From Acanthosepion esculentum (taxonomy: Eukaryota > Mollusca > Cephalopoda > Sepiida > Sepiidae), in contig OZ038482.1 of NCBI GenBank assembly GCA_964036315.1, positions 7,716,020 to 7,780,019 of the forward strand: 64,000 bases of DNA, in the 5' to 3' direction. Positions 24,819 through 37,300 of this stretch are shown piece by piece (within the stretch, counting starts at the first letter, position 1; each line of letters opens with the position of its first letter). The position numbers were made by a program, and so were the translations under genes. Under the pieces are notes generated by a model. That model was given only the letters and a program-made list of their open reading frames with translations, did no database searches and had not been told where the DNA came from.

Positions 24819-25812
24819 ATATCTCGTTAAATGTTGAATTATAATAAACAGAAAAATAAATAAATATAAGTTTTTTAAATCATTTTAATTATTATGTTTT
24901 ATTACAAACTCTAATAAATTGTTTCGTTTGTATAAATAAATCATAAAAAGTATACTCTTTTTTGTCCTCCTAAATTAAGTAGGCGGCAGAAGTTGGAGTT
25001 CAAGTATGCCTTGAGATAAAAAAAAAAAAGGTTGAAAACATTGCTATAGAAAAGCACGTTTTAATTGTCTTTTAGATTTTAATTAAGAAAAATTATCCAA
25101 ATCTATAATAGTACCAGAAGACAATCTTTTAACATATAAGAATATTAAATGATATTTCAGCATTTCAAGATCAATAAAATACTTTCCGATAGTCTTTTTG
25201 ATAGTCTTTTATTTTTTTAATTGAGAAATTATGAAAGTATAAAGATAGCACACGAAGATATATTTTATTAATTTATTGTTCTTGTATTGTCAAAAGGCTA
25301 ATGAAAGCATAGAAATGAACAAAACACTGCCTGAACCTAAAACTGCACACCCTTTGCTTTCACTGAGGCAAATGTTTTAAACACAACCACTCAGCATCAA
25401 AGTGACCCATGTCCAACTAGTATTATACGGCCCCACATGTCACATAGGCTGAAGCAGGCCGATAATGCAAACAAAAAAATGTGAAAAGACGCTTAGAAAA
25501 TTGCTAAGCTAAAAGGGAGGTCATTTTAAAAATTGAATTCTTAGAACGTAAATTAACAACGTACACTTACGTAGAATTTATCACATGTTATTTCAATTCC
25601 CTAGACATGTTTTCGACACTAAAATACATATTTACACCTTTTTTCTTTTACTAATCCACGAATTATAGGCGTCTTACCTCGTTTTTATGATTTTCAATTG
25701 CGTACACGGCCCGTTTTGCAAATGAACGCTATTAGATACATTTTTTACCTCACAGTCCATTGCAATTAAAGATTAAATTATAAAGTTTGCTGTGATATTT
25801 TGTTTAACAAAT

Positions 25813-26520
25813 ATGGTTAATAAATGTGTTGCATTTGGCTGTTCTAGTGGATATGTTACTAACAGTGAAAAAGTATCGTCATTTTCTTTTTCTCTTGGAA
25901 AATCCGACCTCGTAGAAAAATGGATAAAATTCGTTTATCGTATTGATTGTTTTCCTACGAAAAATTCAGTTCTCTGCATGAAATATTTTGAAGAGAAATT
26001 TATTTTGAAAGGAAAACGAAACAAACTAAATTGAGATTTACATCCAGTATCTACAATACATGCAGAAAAAATAAGAAAACTCTTGTCCTAACGGTTTTGA
26101 ATTTAAAAAAAGGAATATATCCTAATTTTTTGACCTTGGACATACATTTTCCATCTATAAAAGGATGTATTTGCATTGACCAAAACCTTCACGTCTAGCT
26201 CCAGCACAATGGAACCCTTATACCGTTACCACAGTGGCTTATAGATGGACATAATGCTAAACTCACAAGATTTAGCATCTTAGAAATTTTTTCCAAACTA
26301 CATAGAAAAAGTGGTGGAAGAACAACGATACTCAAATCTAAAAGAATTACAAAAAGACAATATTAACAGCCAAGAGCCCCGCCTTCATTTTCTGCAGAAC
26401 AAATACGTTATGCCCTCCTACTGCGCTATAAGTCTCAAGCCTACAAATTACTTCTGGAGAAATTTCTATTACCATCTTTTTCTTTATTAGAGAAAATTCA
26501 AAAAATTAATTAAACATTTT
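25813..26520 (+). pseudogene. THAP-domain transposase (P-element/THAP9-like), decayed
   Basis: The frame from ATG 25813 encodes MVNKCVAFGCSSGY, a Trp at WIKFVYRIDCFP, then SVLCMKYFEEKF: a THAP zinc-binding domain (C-x4-C, then C-x2-H). The last ligand, normally His in CxKHF, is Tyr, so zinc binding should be lost. A stop follows at residue 74. Downstream, in shifted frames, the transposase body is recognisable: PLPQWLIDGHNAKLTRFSIL (from 26225), then RKSGGRTTILKSKR, then SAEQIRYALLLRYKSQAYKL, then LLPSFSLLEKIQK (to about 26508). Several stops and frameshifts separate these blocks. The catalytic core after LVMVD is not recoverable. An old dead copy. Confidence 0.85.
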
Positions 26521-26589
26521 CAATGAAAAATGTGTTCCCTGGTCATGGTAGACAATGATAGTGATGATGCTATACAGAAGCAGTACTTT

Positions 26590-27030
26590 TGACTTACTTT
26601 CTCGGGGAGATCTTACGGTTCCATCTAGCCAATTGGCAGAGTTCGTTTGTGCTTGCTTTAACTATATAGATAAATTTATTGTAAAACTTAAGGAATCCAC
26701 TACAAGATAATCTACTTTGGAAACTTATTCTCCAAAATATGTTTTTACTTGTGAACAACTCACTGAAAAGGAATTTACTTTTTAGCAAACATTGTTGTGA
26801 ATATATTTTACAACAAAAAACGAAAGTTTTCATCGCATGAAGATTCGAAAAAATATTGTAGAATGTTTTTAAAAAGGCAAAAGTCAAAAGAAAATTGATT
26901 TATAAAGAAACTATTGGTAAGTTTTTTACTTGTATTTGTTTTGTATTACATCTTAATTCTTCAATAATATTTTTGTTTCTTTAGAATCTTTTATTATTGC
27001 TTTTTTATTTAAAAAGAGAAAAAAAAACTG
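26590..27030. other. AT-rich flank of the satellite array
   Basis: No convincing coding or repeat feature. The first ~40 bp may be the end of the THAP element. The satellite begins abruptly at about 27034-27045. Confidence 0.4.
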
Positions 27031-27033
27031 TTC

Positions 27034-30000
27034 GTGCATTTTTGGACAGTTTTAACATGTTTTAGATAAAACAGACATAAATCGATTATAAACCAAATAG
27101 GCTTGTTAAAAATTAGTCTGAAATTTGGACAGTTTTAACATGTTTTAGATAAAACAGACATAAATCGATTATAAACCAAATAGGCTTGTTAAAAATTAGT
27201 CTGAAATTTGGACAGTTTTAACATGTTTTAGATAAAACAGACATAAATTGATTATAAACCAAATAGGCTTGTTAAAAATTAGTCTGAAATTTGGACAGTT
27301 TTAACATGTTCTAGATAAAACAGACATAAATCGATTATAAACCAAATAGGCTTGTTAAAAATTAGTCTGAAATTTGGACAGTTTTAACATGTTCTAGATA
27401 AAACAGACATAAATCGATTATAAACCAAATAGGCTTGTTAAAAATTAGTCTGAAATTTGGACAGTTTTAACATGTTCTAGATAAAACAGACATAAATCGA
27501 TTATAAACCAAATAGGCTTGTTAAAAATTAGTCTGAAATTTGGACAGTTTTAACATGTTCTAGATAAAACAGACATAAATCGATTATAAACCAAATAGGC
27601 TTGTTAAAAATTAGTCTGAAATTTGGACAGTTTTAACATGTTCTAGATAAAACAGACATAAATCGATTATAAACCAAATAGGCTTGTTAAAGATTAGTGT
27701 GAAATTTGGACAGTTTTAACATGTTCTAGATAAAACAGACATAAATCGATTATAAACCAAATAGGCTTGTTAAAAATTAGTCTGAAATTTGGACAGTTTT
27801 AACATGTTCTAGATAAAACAGACATAAATCGATTATAAACCAAATAGGCTTGTTAAAAAAATTAGTCTGAAATTTGGACAGTTTTAACATGTTCTAGATA
27901 AAACAGACATAAATCGATTATAAACCAAATAGGCTTGTTAAAAATTAGTCTGAAATTTGGACAGTTTTAACATGTTCTAGATAAAACAGACATAAATCGA
28001 TTATAAACCAAATAGGCTTGTTAAAAATTAGTCTGAAATTTGGACAGTTTTAACATGTTCTAGATAAAACAGACATAAATCGATTATAAACCAAATAGGC
28101 TTGTTAAAAATTAGTCTGAAATTTGGACAGTTTTAACATGTTCTAGATAAAACAGACATAAATCGATTATAAACCAAATAGGCTTGTTAAAAATTAGTCT
28201 GAAATTTGGACAGTTTTAACATGTTCTAGATAAAACAGACATAAATCGATTATAAACCAAATAGGCTTGTTAAAAAAATTAGTCTGAAATTTGGACAGTT
28301 TTAACATGTTCTAGATAAAACAGACATAAATCGATTATAAACCAAATAGGCTTGTTAAAAATTAGTCTGAAATTTGGACAGTTTTAACATGTTCTAGATA
28401 AAACAGACATAAATTGATTATAAACCAAATAGGCTTGTTAAAAATTAGTCTGAAATTTGGACAGTTTTAACATGTTCTAGATAAAACAGACATAAATCGA
28501 TTATAAACCAAATAGGCTTGTTAAAAATTAGTCTGAAATTTGGACAGTTTTAACATGTTCTAGATAAAACAGACATAAATCGATTATAAACCAAATAGGC
28601 TTGTTAAAAATTAGTCTGAAATTTGGACAGTTTTAACATGTTCTAGATAAAACAGACATAAATCGATTATAAACCAAATAGGCTTGTTAAAAAAATTAGT
28701 CTGAAATTTGGACAGTTTTAACATGTTCTAGATAAAACAGACATAAATCGATTATAAACCAAATAGGCTTGTTAAAAATTAGTCTGAAATTTGGACAGTT
28801 TTAACATGTTCTAGATAAAACAGACATAAATCGATTATAAACCAAATAGGCTTGTTAAAAATTAGTCTGAAATTTGGACAGTTTTAACATGTTCTAGATA
28901 AAACAGACATAAATCGATTATAAACCAAATAGGCTTGTTAAAAATTAGTCTGAAATTTGGACAGTTTTAACATGTTCTAGATAAAACAGACATAAATCGA
29001 TTATAAACCAAATAGGCTTGTTAAAAATTAGTCTGAAATTTGGACAGTTTTAACATGTTCTAGATAAAACAGACATAAATCGATTATAAACCAAATAGGC
29101 TTGTTAAAAAAATTAGTCTGAAATTTGGACAGTTTTAACATGTTCTAGATAAAACAGACATAAATCGATTATAAACCAAATAGGCTTGTTAAAAATTAGT
29201 GTGAAATTTGGACAGTTTTAACATGTTCTAGATAAAACAGACATAAATTGATTATAAACCAAATAGGCTTGTTAAAAATTAGTCTGAAATTTGGAAAGTT
29301 TTAACATGCTCTAGATAAAACAGACATAAATCGATTATAAACCAAATAGGCTTGTTAAAAATTAGTGTGAAATTTGGACAGTTTTAACATGTTCTAGATA
29401 AAACAGACATAAATCGATTATAAACCAAATAGGCTTGTTAAAAATTAGTGTGAAATTTGGACAGTTTTAACATGTTCTAGATAAAACAGACATAAATTGA
29501 TTATAAACCAAATACGCTTGTTAAAAATTAGTCTGAAATTTGGACAGTTTTAACATGTTCTAGATAAAACAGACATAAATCGATTATAAACCAAATAGGC
29601 TTGTTAAAAATTAGTCTGAAATTTGGACAGTTTTAACATGTTCTAGATAAAACTGACATAAATCGATTATAAACCAAATAGGCTTGTTAAAAATTAGTCT
29701 GAAATTTGGACAGTTTTAACATGTTATAGATAAAACAGACATAAATCGATTATAAACCAAATAGGCTTGTTAAAAATTAGTCTGAAATTTGGACAGTTTT
29801 AACATGTTCTAGATAAAACAGACATAAATCGATTATAAACCAAATAGGCTTGTTAAAAATTAGTCTGAAATTTGGACAGTTTTAACATGTTCTAGATAAA
29901 ACAGACATAAATAGATTATAAACCAAATAGGCTTGTTAAAAATTAGTCTGAATTTTGGACAGTTTTAACATGTTCTAGATAAAACAGACATAAATCGATT

Positions 30001-31947
30001 ATAAACCAAATAGGCTTGTTAAAAATTAGTCGGAAATTTGGACAGTTTTAACATGTTCTAGATAAAACAGACATAAATCGATTATAAACCAAATAGGCTT
30101 GTTAAAAATTAGTCTGAAATTTGGACAGTTTTAACATGTTCTAGATAAAACAGACATAAATCGATTATAAACCAAATAGGCTTGTTAAAAATTAGTCTGA
30201 AATTTGGACAGTTTTAACATGTTCTAGATAAAACAGACATAAATCAATTATAAACCAAATAGGCTTGTTAAAAAAATTAGTCTGAAATTTGGACAGTTTT
30301 AACATGTTCTAGATAAAACAGACATAAATCGATTATAAACCAAATAGGCTTGTTAAAAATTAGTCTGAAATTTGGACAGTTTTAACATGTTCTAGATAAA
30401 ACAGACATAAATCGATTATAAACCAAATAGGCTTGTTAAAAATTAGTCTGAAATTTGGACAGTTTTAACATGTTCTAGATAAAACAGACATAAATTGATT
30501 ATAAACCAAATAGGCTTGTTAAAAATTAGTCTGAAATTTGGACAGTTTTAATATGTTCTAGATAAAACAGACATAAATCGATTATAAACCAAATAGGCTT
30601 GTTAAAAATTAGTCTGAAATTTGGACAGTTTTAACATGTTCTAGATAAAACAGACATAAATCGATTATAAACCAAATAGGCTTGTTAAAAATTAGTCTGA
30701 AATTTGGACAGTTTTAACATGTTCTAGATAAAACAGACATAAATCGATTATAAACCAAATAGCCTTGTTAAAAATTAGTCTGAAATTTGGACAGTTTTAA
30801 CATGTTCTAGATAAAACAGACATAAATTGATTATAAACCAAATAGGCTTGTTAAAAATTAGTCTGAAATTTGGACAGTTTTAACATGTTTTAGATAAAAC
30901 AGACATAAATTGATTATAAACCAAATAGGCTTGTTAAAAATTAGTCTGAAATTTGGACAGTTTTAACATGTTCTAGATAAAACAGACATAAATCGATTAT
31001 AAACCAAATAGGCTTGTTAAAAATTAGTCTGAAATTTGGACAGTTTTAACATGTTCTAGATAAAACAGACATAAATCGATTATAAACCAAATAGGCTTGT
31101 TAAAAATTAGTCTGAAATTTGGACAGTTTTAACATGTTCTAGATAAAACAGACATAAATTGATTATAAACCAAATAGGCTTGTTAAAAATTAGTCTGAAA
31201 TTTGGACAGTTTTAACATGTTTTAGATAAAACAGACATAAATTGATTATAAACCAAATAGGCTTGTTAAAAATTAGTCTGAAATTTGGACAGTTTTAACA
31301 TGTTCTAGATAAAACAGACATAAATCGATTATAAACCAAATAGGCTTGTTAAAAATTAGTCTGAAATTTGGACAGTTTTAACATGTTCTAGATAAAACAG
31401 ACATAAATCGATTATAAACCAAATAGGCTTGTTAAAAATTAGTCTGAAATTTGGACAGTTTTAACATGTTCTAGATAAAACAAACATAAATTGATTATAA
31501 ACCAAATAGGCTTGTTAAAAATTAGTCTGAAATTTGGACAGTTTTAACATGTTTTAGATAAAACAGACATAAATCGATTATAAACCAAATAGGCTTGTTA
31601 AAAATTAGTCTGAAATTTGGACAGTTTTAACATGTTCTAGATAAAACAGACATAAATCGATTATAAACCAAATAGGCTTGTTAAAAATTAGTCTGAAATT
31701 TGGACAGTTTTAACATGTTCTAGATAAAACAGACATAAATCGATTATAAACCAAATAGGCTTGTTAAAAATTAGTCTGAAATTTGGACAGTTTTAACATG
31801 TTCTAGATAAAACAGACATAAATTGATTATAAACCAAATAGGCTTGTTAAAAATTAGTCTGAAATTTGGACAGTTTTAACATGTTTTAGATAAAACAGAC
31901 ATAAATTGATTATAAACCAAATAGGCTTGTTAAAAATTACTCTGAAA
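27034..31947 (+). repeat. 83-bp satellite DNA array, about 59 monomers
   Basis: Head-to-tail monomers of 83 bp (tttggacagttttaacatgt, tctagataaaacagacataa, atcgattataaaccaaatag, gcttgttaaaaattagtctg, aaa). Most neighbours differ at only 0-2 positions. Monomers with two extra As (85 bp) begin their A-run at 27855, 28272, 28689 and 29106, giving a five-monomer period of 417 bp. Near the right end, a C-to-T variant (gttttag) at 30890, 31222, 31554 and 31886 gives a four-monomer period of 332 bp. Monomers carry one CpG, in aatcgatt. No open reading frame of note. Function is unknown; centromeric or other heterochromatic satellites have this design, but location is not known. Confidence 0.98.
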
Positions 31948-32305
31948 TGTGACATGTGGGCCATATATATTAGTAGGCCGTGAGTGACAAAAAAAACTGC
32001 CGTTGGCAACTTTCGACGCCGACAGTCATAATCGTACGAGGCTGTGGCTCAGAGAGGTACCCACCGATAGAGCAAACGAATTGAATATTTTCAGAGTAAA
32101 ACTGGTTATTTTCAGGGCAACTTTTCAGGGGAAATTCCTTTGCTCTTGTAAAAATGTCCCCTCCCTTACACTTATGCTGACAGCTCTATCGGTGTCGAAT
32201 GGTGATTTTGTCGTTAATGCCTAATTAATAAATATTACACTACAAATTATTTGTTCAGTGTTCGGTGTGGCGTTGTGACGTCCCCTCCTAATTGGCGCCC
32301 ATGGC
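31948..32305 (+). mobile_element. LTR-like segment with primer-binding-site-like TGGCGCCC
   Basis: The segment starts tgtgacatgtgg where the satellite ends. It has an AATAAA at 32227-32232, then gttcagtgttcggtgtggcg, and then attggcgcccatgg at 32291, which resembles a tRNA primer-binding site following a 5' LTR. This fits a 5' LTR (R-U5 then PBS) of a Gypsy-like element, but there is no internal coding sequence and no matching 3' LTR in this window. Low certainty. Confidence 0.35.
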
Positions 32306-32309
32306 ACGT

Positions 32310-32870
32310 ACCTGACTTGTCATATCCGAGATACGCCAATGTCGTGACATTTCTAAAATATAAAAGAATTTAGTATTTAATACCACACACATTCCGTACA
32401 TATTTTTTTTATGAAGTTCTGTTTCAAATAAGTCTTAGGAGAAATCATTACATTTCACTGCCATCAGCAGCAGCGCGCACGCACTTAGCATTTCCCTCAC
32501 GTGAACCGCGCAAAAAGATATCCATTTTTTCTATACAATCCAGAATTAGACGATAACTGACGCATATAACACATGTGGGGAGAGAAAACAGATTCTTTTC
32601 TTCTCGAGAGGATAAAAATATTTGCCTATGAAGTACGCCTCATATGTGACTTTAATCGGGTTTTTAAGACCGTAACAAACGCTATAGAAATTAGTCTTCT
32701 TAAGTTAAAAGGTTTACATTCCTGACCAAATCTTGCAACCCGCTGATTCCATCAGTGTTGATCCCAAATCGTTTTGTGGATATAGAGTTTCGCATTATGA
32801 AATCATGACTTACCATGTCTAAAATGGATATTAATTTACAAGCAGAATTCATCGTTTTCAATTATACTAA
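32310..32870. other. Non-coding sequence without recognised features
   Basis: No supported exon or repeat. Sequence composition is ordinary; short CpG-containing stretches occur at about 32465-32515. Confidence 0.4.
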
Positions 32871-32907
32871 TATTAAAAACCACTGTCATTTTTCCCTGTC
32901 AGCAAAT

Positions 32908-32978
32908 TCTTCTTCTTCTTCTTCTTCTTCTTCTTCTTCTTCTTCTTCTTCTTCTTCTTCTTCTTCTTCTTCTTCTTC
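32908..32978 (+). repeat. (TTC)n microsatellite, tail of LINE-D
   Basis: About 24 TTC units. On the minus strand this is (GAA)n placed right after the C-terminus of the LINE-D protein, so it is likely the expanded 3' tail of that element. Confidence 0.9.
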
Positions 32979-33330
32979 ACTGTGCCGTGTCCCTTCAGGA
33001 CCATGGTGTTCATGGCTCTCCACAATTGCCTGCGCTTTGTAGCTTTGAATAAATGTTGTCTCTTTGTTATCTGTCCAAAAATTTGAACCGCTATCCATTT
33101 ACTCAAGCTCACTAGGCAGGTTATGCGTTGTTTTCCTCTGTCCCTCTTGCCTTCAATCTATCTTGTGGGTATTAAATTTTCCAGACCCTCTTTCGTCATC
33201 ATGTACCTTCGAAATTTCAACTGTCTCTTTCTAATGTTAAGTATGAATTTTCTTTTTTGTTTGCATTTTTGTAAAACCTTCGTCGTTGCTCTCATGTTCG
33301 GTCCATGGTATTCTCAGCGTCCTTCTGGAG
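32979..33330 (-). mobile_element. LINE-D 3' fragment, antisense
   Basis: On the minus strand pieces of a LINE C-terminus are legible: RQLKFRRYMMTKEGLENLI (from about 33232), then EGKRDRGKQRIT, then RQLWRAMNTMVLKGHGT ending near 32985. The order and wording match the C-terminus of an RTE/L1-like family abundant in cephalopods. Frame changes and a stop show decay; it is 5'-truncated near 33330. Confidence 0.7.
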
Positions 33331-33349
33331 AACCATTTTTAATCTTTTT

Positions 33350-33740
33350 ATTTTTAAATTTATGTTTTGTTTTTTAGGCTCTGATCAAAAATTCACTATT
33401 GACTCGAGAAAGTCAAGGCAATAAGTTAATTTGAATTTTTAAAAATAATAAAGATAATATTGTTTAAAATTGTATTCTGTTTGGAAGTGACTTATTACGG
33501 AGATGTTTTATTAAATAATAATAATAATTTACATTCGTCGATAACCTCTTCCCAATAGGCACAAGGAGTTAGGAAAAAATATGGATTTTTATTTTTAAAT
33601 TCAAGGTTCTGTTTATCAGCTATGAAACTTTTGGCTCTGAACAAAAATTAAATAGTGAATTCTTCTCTCACTATTAATTCGAGAAACTCAAGGTAAGAAG
33701 TTACTTTGAATTAAAATAATAATAATGATGATAATAAAGA
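33350..33740 (+). repeat. Duplicated ~90-bp segment with (AAT)-rich tails
   Basis: The block ggctctgatcaaaaattcac, tcgagaaagtcaaggcaata, agttaatttgaat at 33378-33438 recurs with about 20% divergence at 33633-33707 (ggctctgaacaaaaatta, tcgagaaactcaaggtaag). Both are followed by aataataaagataata-type tails, suggesting two short retroposed copies. Confidence 0.55.
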
Positions 33741-33799
33741 TAATAATAATCGCCCAGGCATCGTAATCAAAGACCTCTCCCCCACCAAAAAAAAAAACA

Positions 33800-34101
33800 G
33801 TGCTTTCTTATTGACATGGCAATCCCTGCTGATTTTAATGCATCTTTGAAAATCTTCCAAAAAATATCAAAATACAAGGATCTTGAAGTGGAAATCTAAA
33901 AAATGTCGCACATGAGGACATCAATAATTCCAGTTTAGGTTGGAGCCCTCGGATTGATTGGAAAAGGTCATGATGTTTGTTTGTTTTTTTTTTTTGTTTT
34001 TTTACAAAAACGATCAGTGGAAAATGTCATGAAGCCATTTCTGACCTTAGGTCTCTGGTTGGGATCTGGAAGGGAATGTGTATACAACAGAAATCAAAGG
34101 A

Positions 34102-34189
<88 letters not shown>
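33800..34189 (+). mobile_element. LINE-C 3' end with (AAT)n tail
   Basis: It encodes FLIDMAIPADFNASLKIFQK, ISKYKDLEVEI, a stop, then KMSHMRTSIIPV, a stop, VGALGLIGKG, the LINE-C C-terminal domain. The 3'UTR (ccttaggtctctggttggga, gtatacaacagaaatcaaag) is followed by (AAT)n at 34107-34189. The same 3'UTR words are found inverted at 5.96-6.05 kb. It is 5'-truncated. Confidence 0.85.
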
Positions 34190-34190
<1 letters not shown>

Positions 34191-34309
34191 AAATGGTCAT
34201 TGTGATTTATACTAAGTTAAAACTTATTATAGTCAATACAATTTCCATACCCCTATGCTATCCCTGAACACAGTACTCAATAATGAACGCTTGAATCATG
34301 GACATCTAA

Positions 34310-37300
34310 TTATAATTGTTGCCCCCTCCTCTCCTCTGAGGACGTCTTTTTGTTGACGATCTTGAGGCGCCATAATAAAGTTGTCTTCTCTTTCTTCTTT
34401 CGATCGGGTGATCACTACTTGGTTTGTTCGGTGGTAAAATGAGAACTTCAACAAAAGGGATTTTAAAATGCAGAAATAGATCAGATAAAACTAGATATAA
34501 GACAGAATACAATAACCCATCACTCGAACAATAAAGAGATGAGAGTAGAAATAAATAATACGACAGACGATGAGGCAAAAACTAAAATAAATGAGATACG
34601 AAATAATAATCTCCCAGGAAATAAAACGAAGACTCTACCTGTAACCTGCATTTATCCAGACGATGTCACTGAAGATGAGTTCAACTACATTAGGGTAGAT
34701 TTCCTTGAAAACAACAGAGGTGAAATAATCGAAAAACCACGTCGTCCAAGTACTCAGTAGAGTAACTCTCACACAAATGTCAGAAAGAGACCGGGTCCCA
34801 AACATTTATATGACAAATTCCAATAAGCACTGGAAAAAAACTGTTAACGGGAAAGATCACAGAACTGAATAATGTCATATACACAACAGCTTTAGCAGTT
34901 ACTGAGATGCTTGGGGTCAAGACAATGAAAAGATCAAACAACAGACAAAGAGAGCCAGCTTGGAAGGGGAAACTGATGCGAGAAATAAAGGAAACCAGAT
35001 GTGAGATTTCGATATTAGATGAGATCACAAGAAATCCAAATGTCTCAACACGCAAATGCAGGAAGATCAAGCAGAAATGTAAAATGAAATCATTAAAAAA
35101 ATTCCAGCAATCAAGGAAATGTTGAAACAGAATCTTCAGTTAAAGGCGCAGAGAAGACGACGACGCGAAAAACGTCGGAGGTTCTGTCGCCAAAATAAAA
35201 TATTCTAAACGGACCATACGAAATTTTACAGAGAAATTGAAAAAGCAGTTACACATGTCAAAAAGCCGCCATCTATTGAAAAAGTGCATAAATTTGGGGA
35301 GAATTGTTGGAACAGCCCAAAGTAATATAACCCCAATGCATGATGGATCCAACGAGAAGAATGAATGTTTGATAAACCTCTACAAGAATGGGGAAATATA
35401 ACCACAAATAATGTTAGGCAAGCTCTAACGAAATCCCATAAATGGAATTAAAACCAGGAAATGACAAGGTGCCCAATTTCTTGCTCTACCGTCTGAAACC
35501 AATTCATAAAACTCTTGCACAGACATTATCAATACTTATTAATAATCCCAAATGAAGCCCTAGAATGGATCACTGAAGGTATTACATATCTCATGCCAAA
35601 AACGGGCGAAACAGATGATCCGAAAAATTATAGGCCAATATCTGTCCACCACGTATAAATTGATCACGTCTGTCCTGACGAACTGTACTTACTTTTTTTT
35701 TTTCGAATCAAACAACATTCTTACACAGGAATAGAAGGGATGCAGGAGTGGTTTATATGGCTGCAAAGATCAACTACTGACAAACAAAATGATCCTGGAA
35801 AACTGCAGGATAAGATGTAGAAATCTCAACACAGCATGGATCCAAACTGTAAAGCCTTTGATAATGTGTCACACTCTTGGATCCTTAAAATATCTAGCAA
35901 TGTACAAAGTGCTCAACGTGATTTCCTTAAATACGACATGGGAATGTGGAAAACCACATCATACCTAAATCAAACCAGAGGCACTTCCACCTCCAACCGC
36001 CTGAATATCTGACAAGGAATCTTTCAAGGAGACTCCCTGTCACTCCTTCTGTTTTGTCTGTCTTTAATCCTCCTTACGCATGAACTAAACAATAATAGCC
36101 ATGGATACAAACTAAACAAGAAAATATTCAATCACCTACTCTACATGGATGATATCAAACTCTTTGCCAAAGACTACAATGAGTTGAAGGGTCTCCTCAA
36201 TACTTTAAAATGTTTCAGTGACGACAAAAGTATGTATTTCGGATTAGATAAATGTGCAAAGGTAATATTCAAGAAAGGGAGAATTACAGAAACACACTCA
36301 ATAGATTTAGGTTTTATCACAATGATTGGGGAACTGGAACAAAAAGAAGCCTCTAAGTACCTAAGAATTAGCGAAGGAGATGGAATACAGCATACCCAAA
36401 TGAAGGAGAAAGTAAGAAAGGAGTACTGCAGGCGTGTGCGTCTGGTACTGAATAACGAGCTGAATTCAAAAAACAGAATATCAGCCATAAACACTCTCCC
36501 TGTGGTGCAATACAGTTTCAACATCTTTTAACCATAGCTGATATTACCGCATGCATCATCCCAAGGCAGATGTTGATCGTCTGTATGTACCCAGATCCGA
36601 AGGAGGTAGAGGATTAGTTCAACTATGACTGTCTTACAAAACTACAACAATTGGCCATCAAAGATACCTGGAAACTACAGAAGACTGGATATGTGTCAAA
36701 GAACATGAAAGAAGTAAGAAACTTTATTCCGTAATAAAGATAGCCAACAAGTTCAAAACGGAGTTTCAAATGGGCGAAGAAATGCAAGTAAAGCCTAATA
36801 TATTGACTGCAGCTGCAAAATACTTAAAAAAGAAAGCAAAGGCAAATGCAATCGACCAGATACAGAAACGATAGCAAGATAAACTGCTTCACGGTGAATA
36901 TTCTGCCCGTACCAAACAATCTAATGTAGACAAACTCCTTACCCATCAGTGGCTATGTAGGGTAGGGTTAAAAGCTGAAACCAAAGGTTTTATTCTTGCT
37001 GCACAGGACCAACGCTTGCCAACTAGAAATTTCCAAACACACAGACTGAAAAATTATGTTAGCCCAAAATGCAGATTCTGTGATAAATATCCATAAACAA
37101 CTGTATCTGGTTGCGCGGTATTGACACCCAATGAATATAAAACTCGGCATGACAGAGTGGGACAATATCTGCACTGGATAAGCTGCAACTTTTACGGAAA
37201 AGAAACTGCAAGAAATTGGTATGAACACCACCCAGACCCGGTTACGGAGATAGGACCTGTAACAATTTTATGGGACTTTGCAATACACACAAACAGAACA

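Noticed and set aside
27034..31947. A CENP-B-box-like site in the satellite
   Set aside because: I looked for the TTCG....A..CGGG pattern in the monomer and it is absent. The centromere idea rests only on the general design of the array.
32815..33112. Poly-Ser (+) and poly-Lys or poly-Glu (-) frames
   Set aside because: Caused by the (TTC)n tail of LINE-D; the non-repetitive part of the minus frame is LINE C-terminus.
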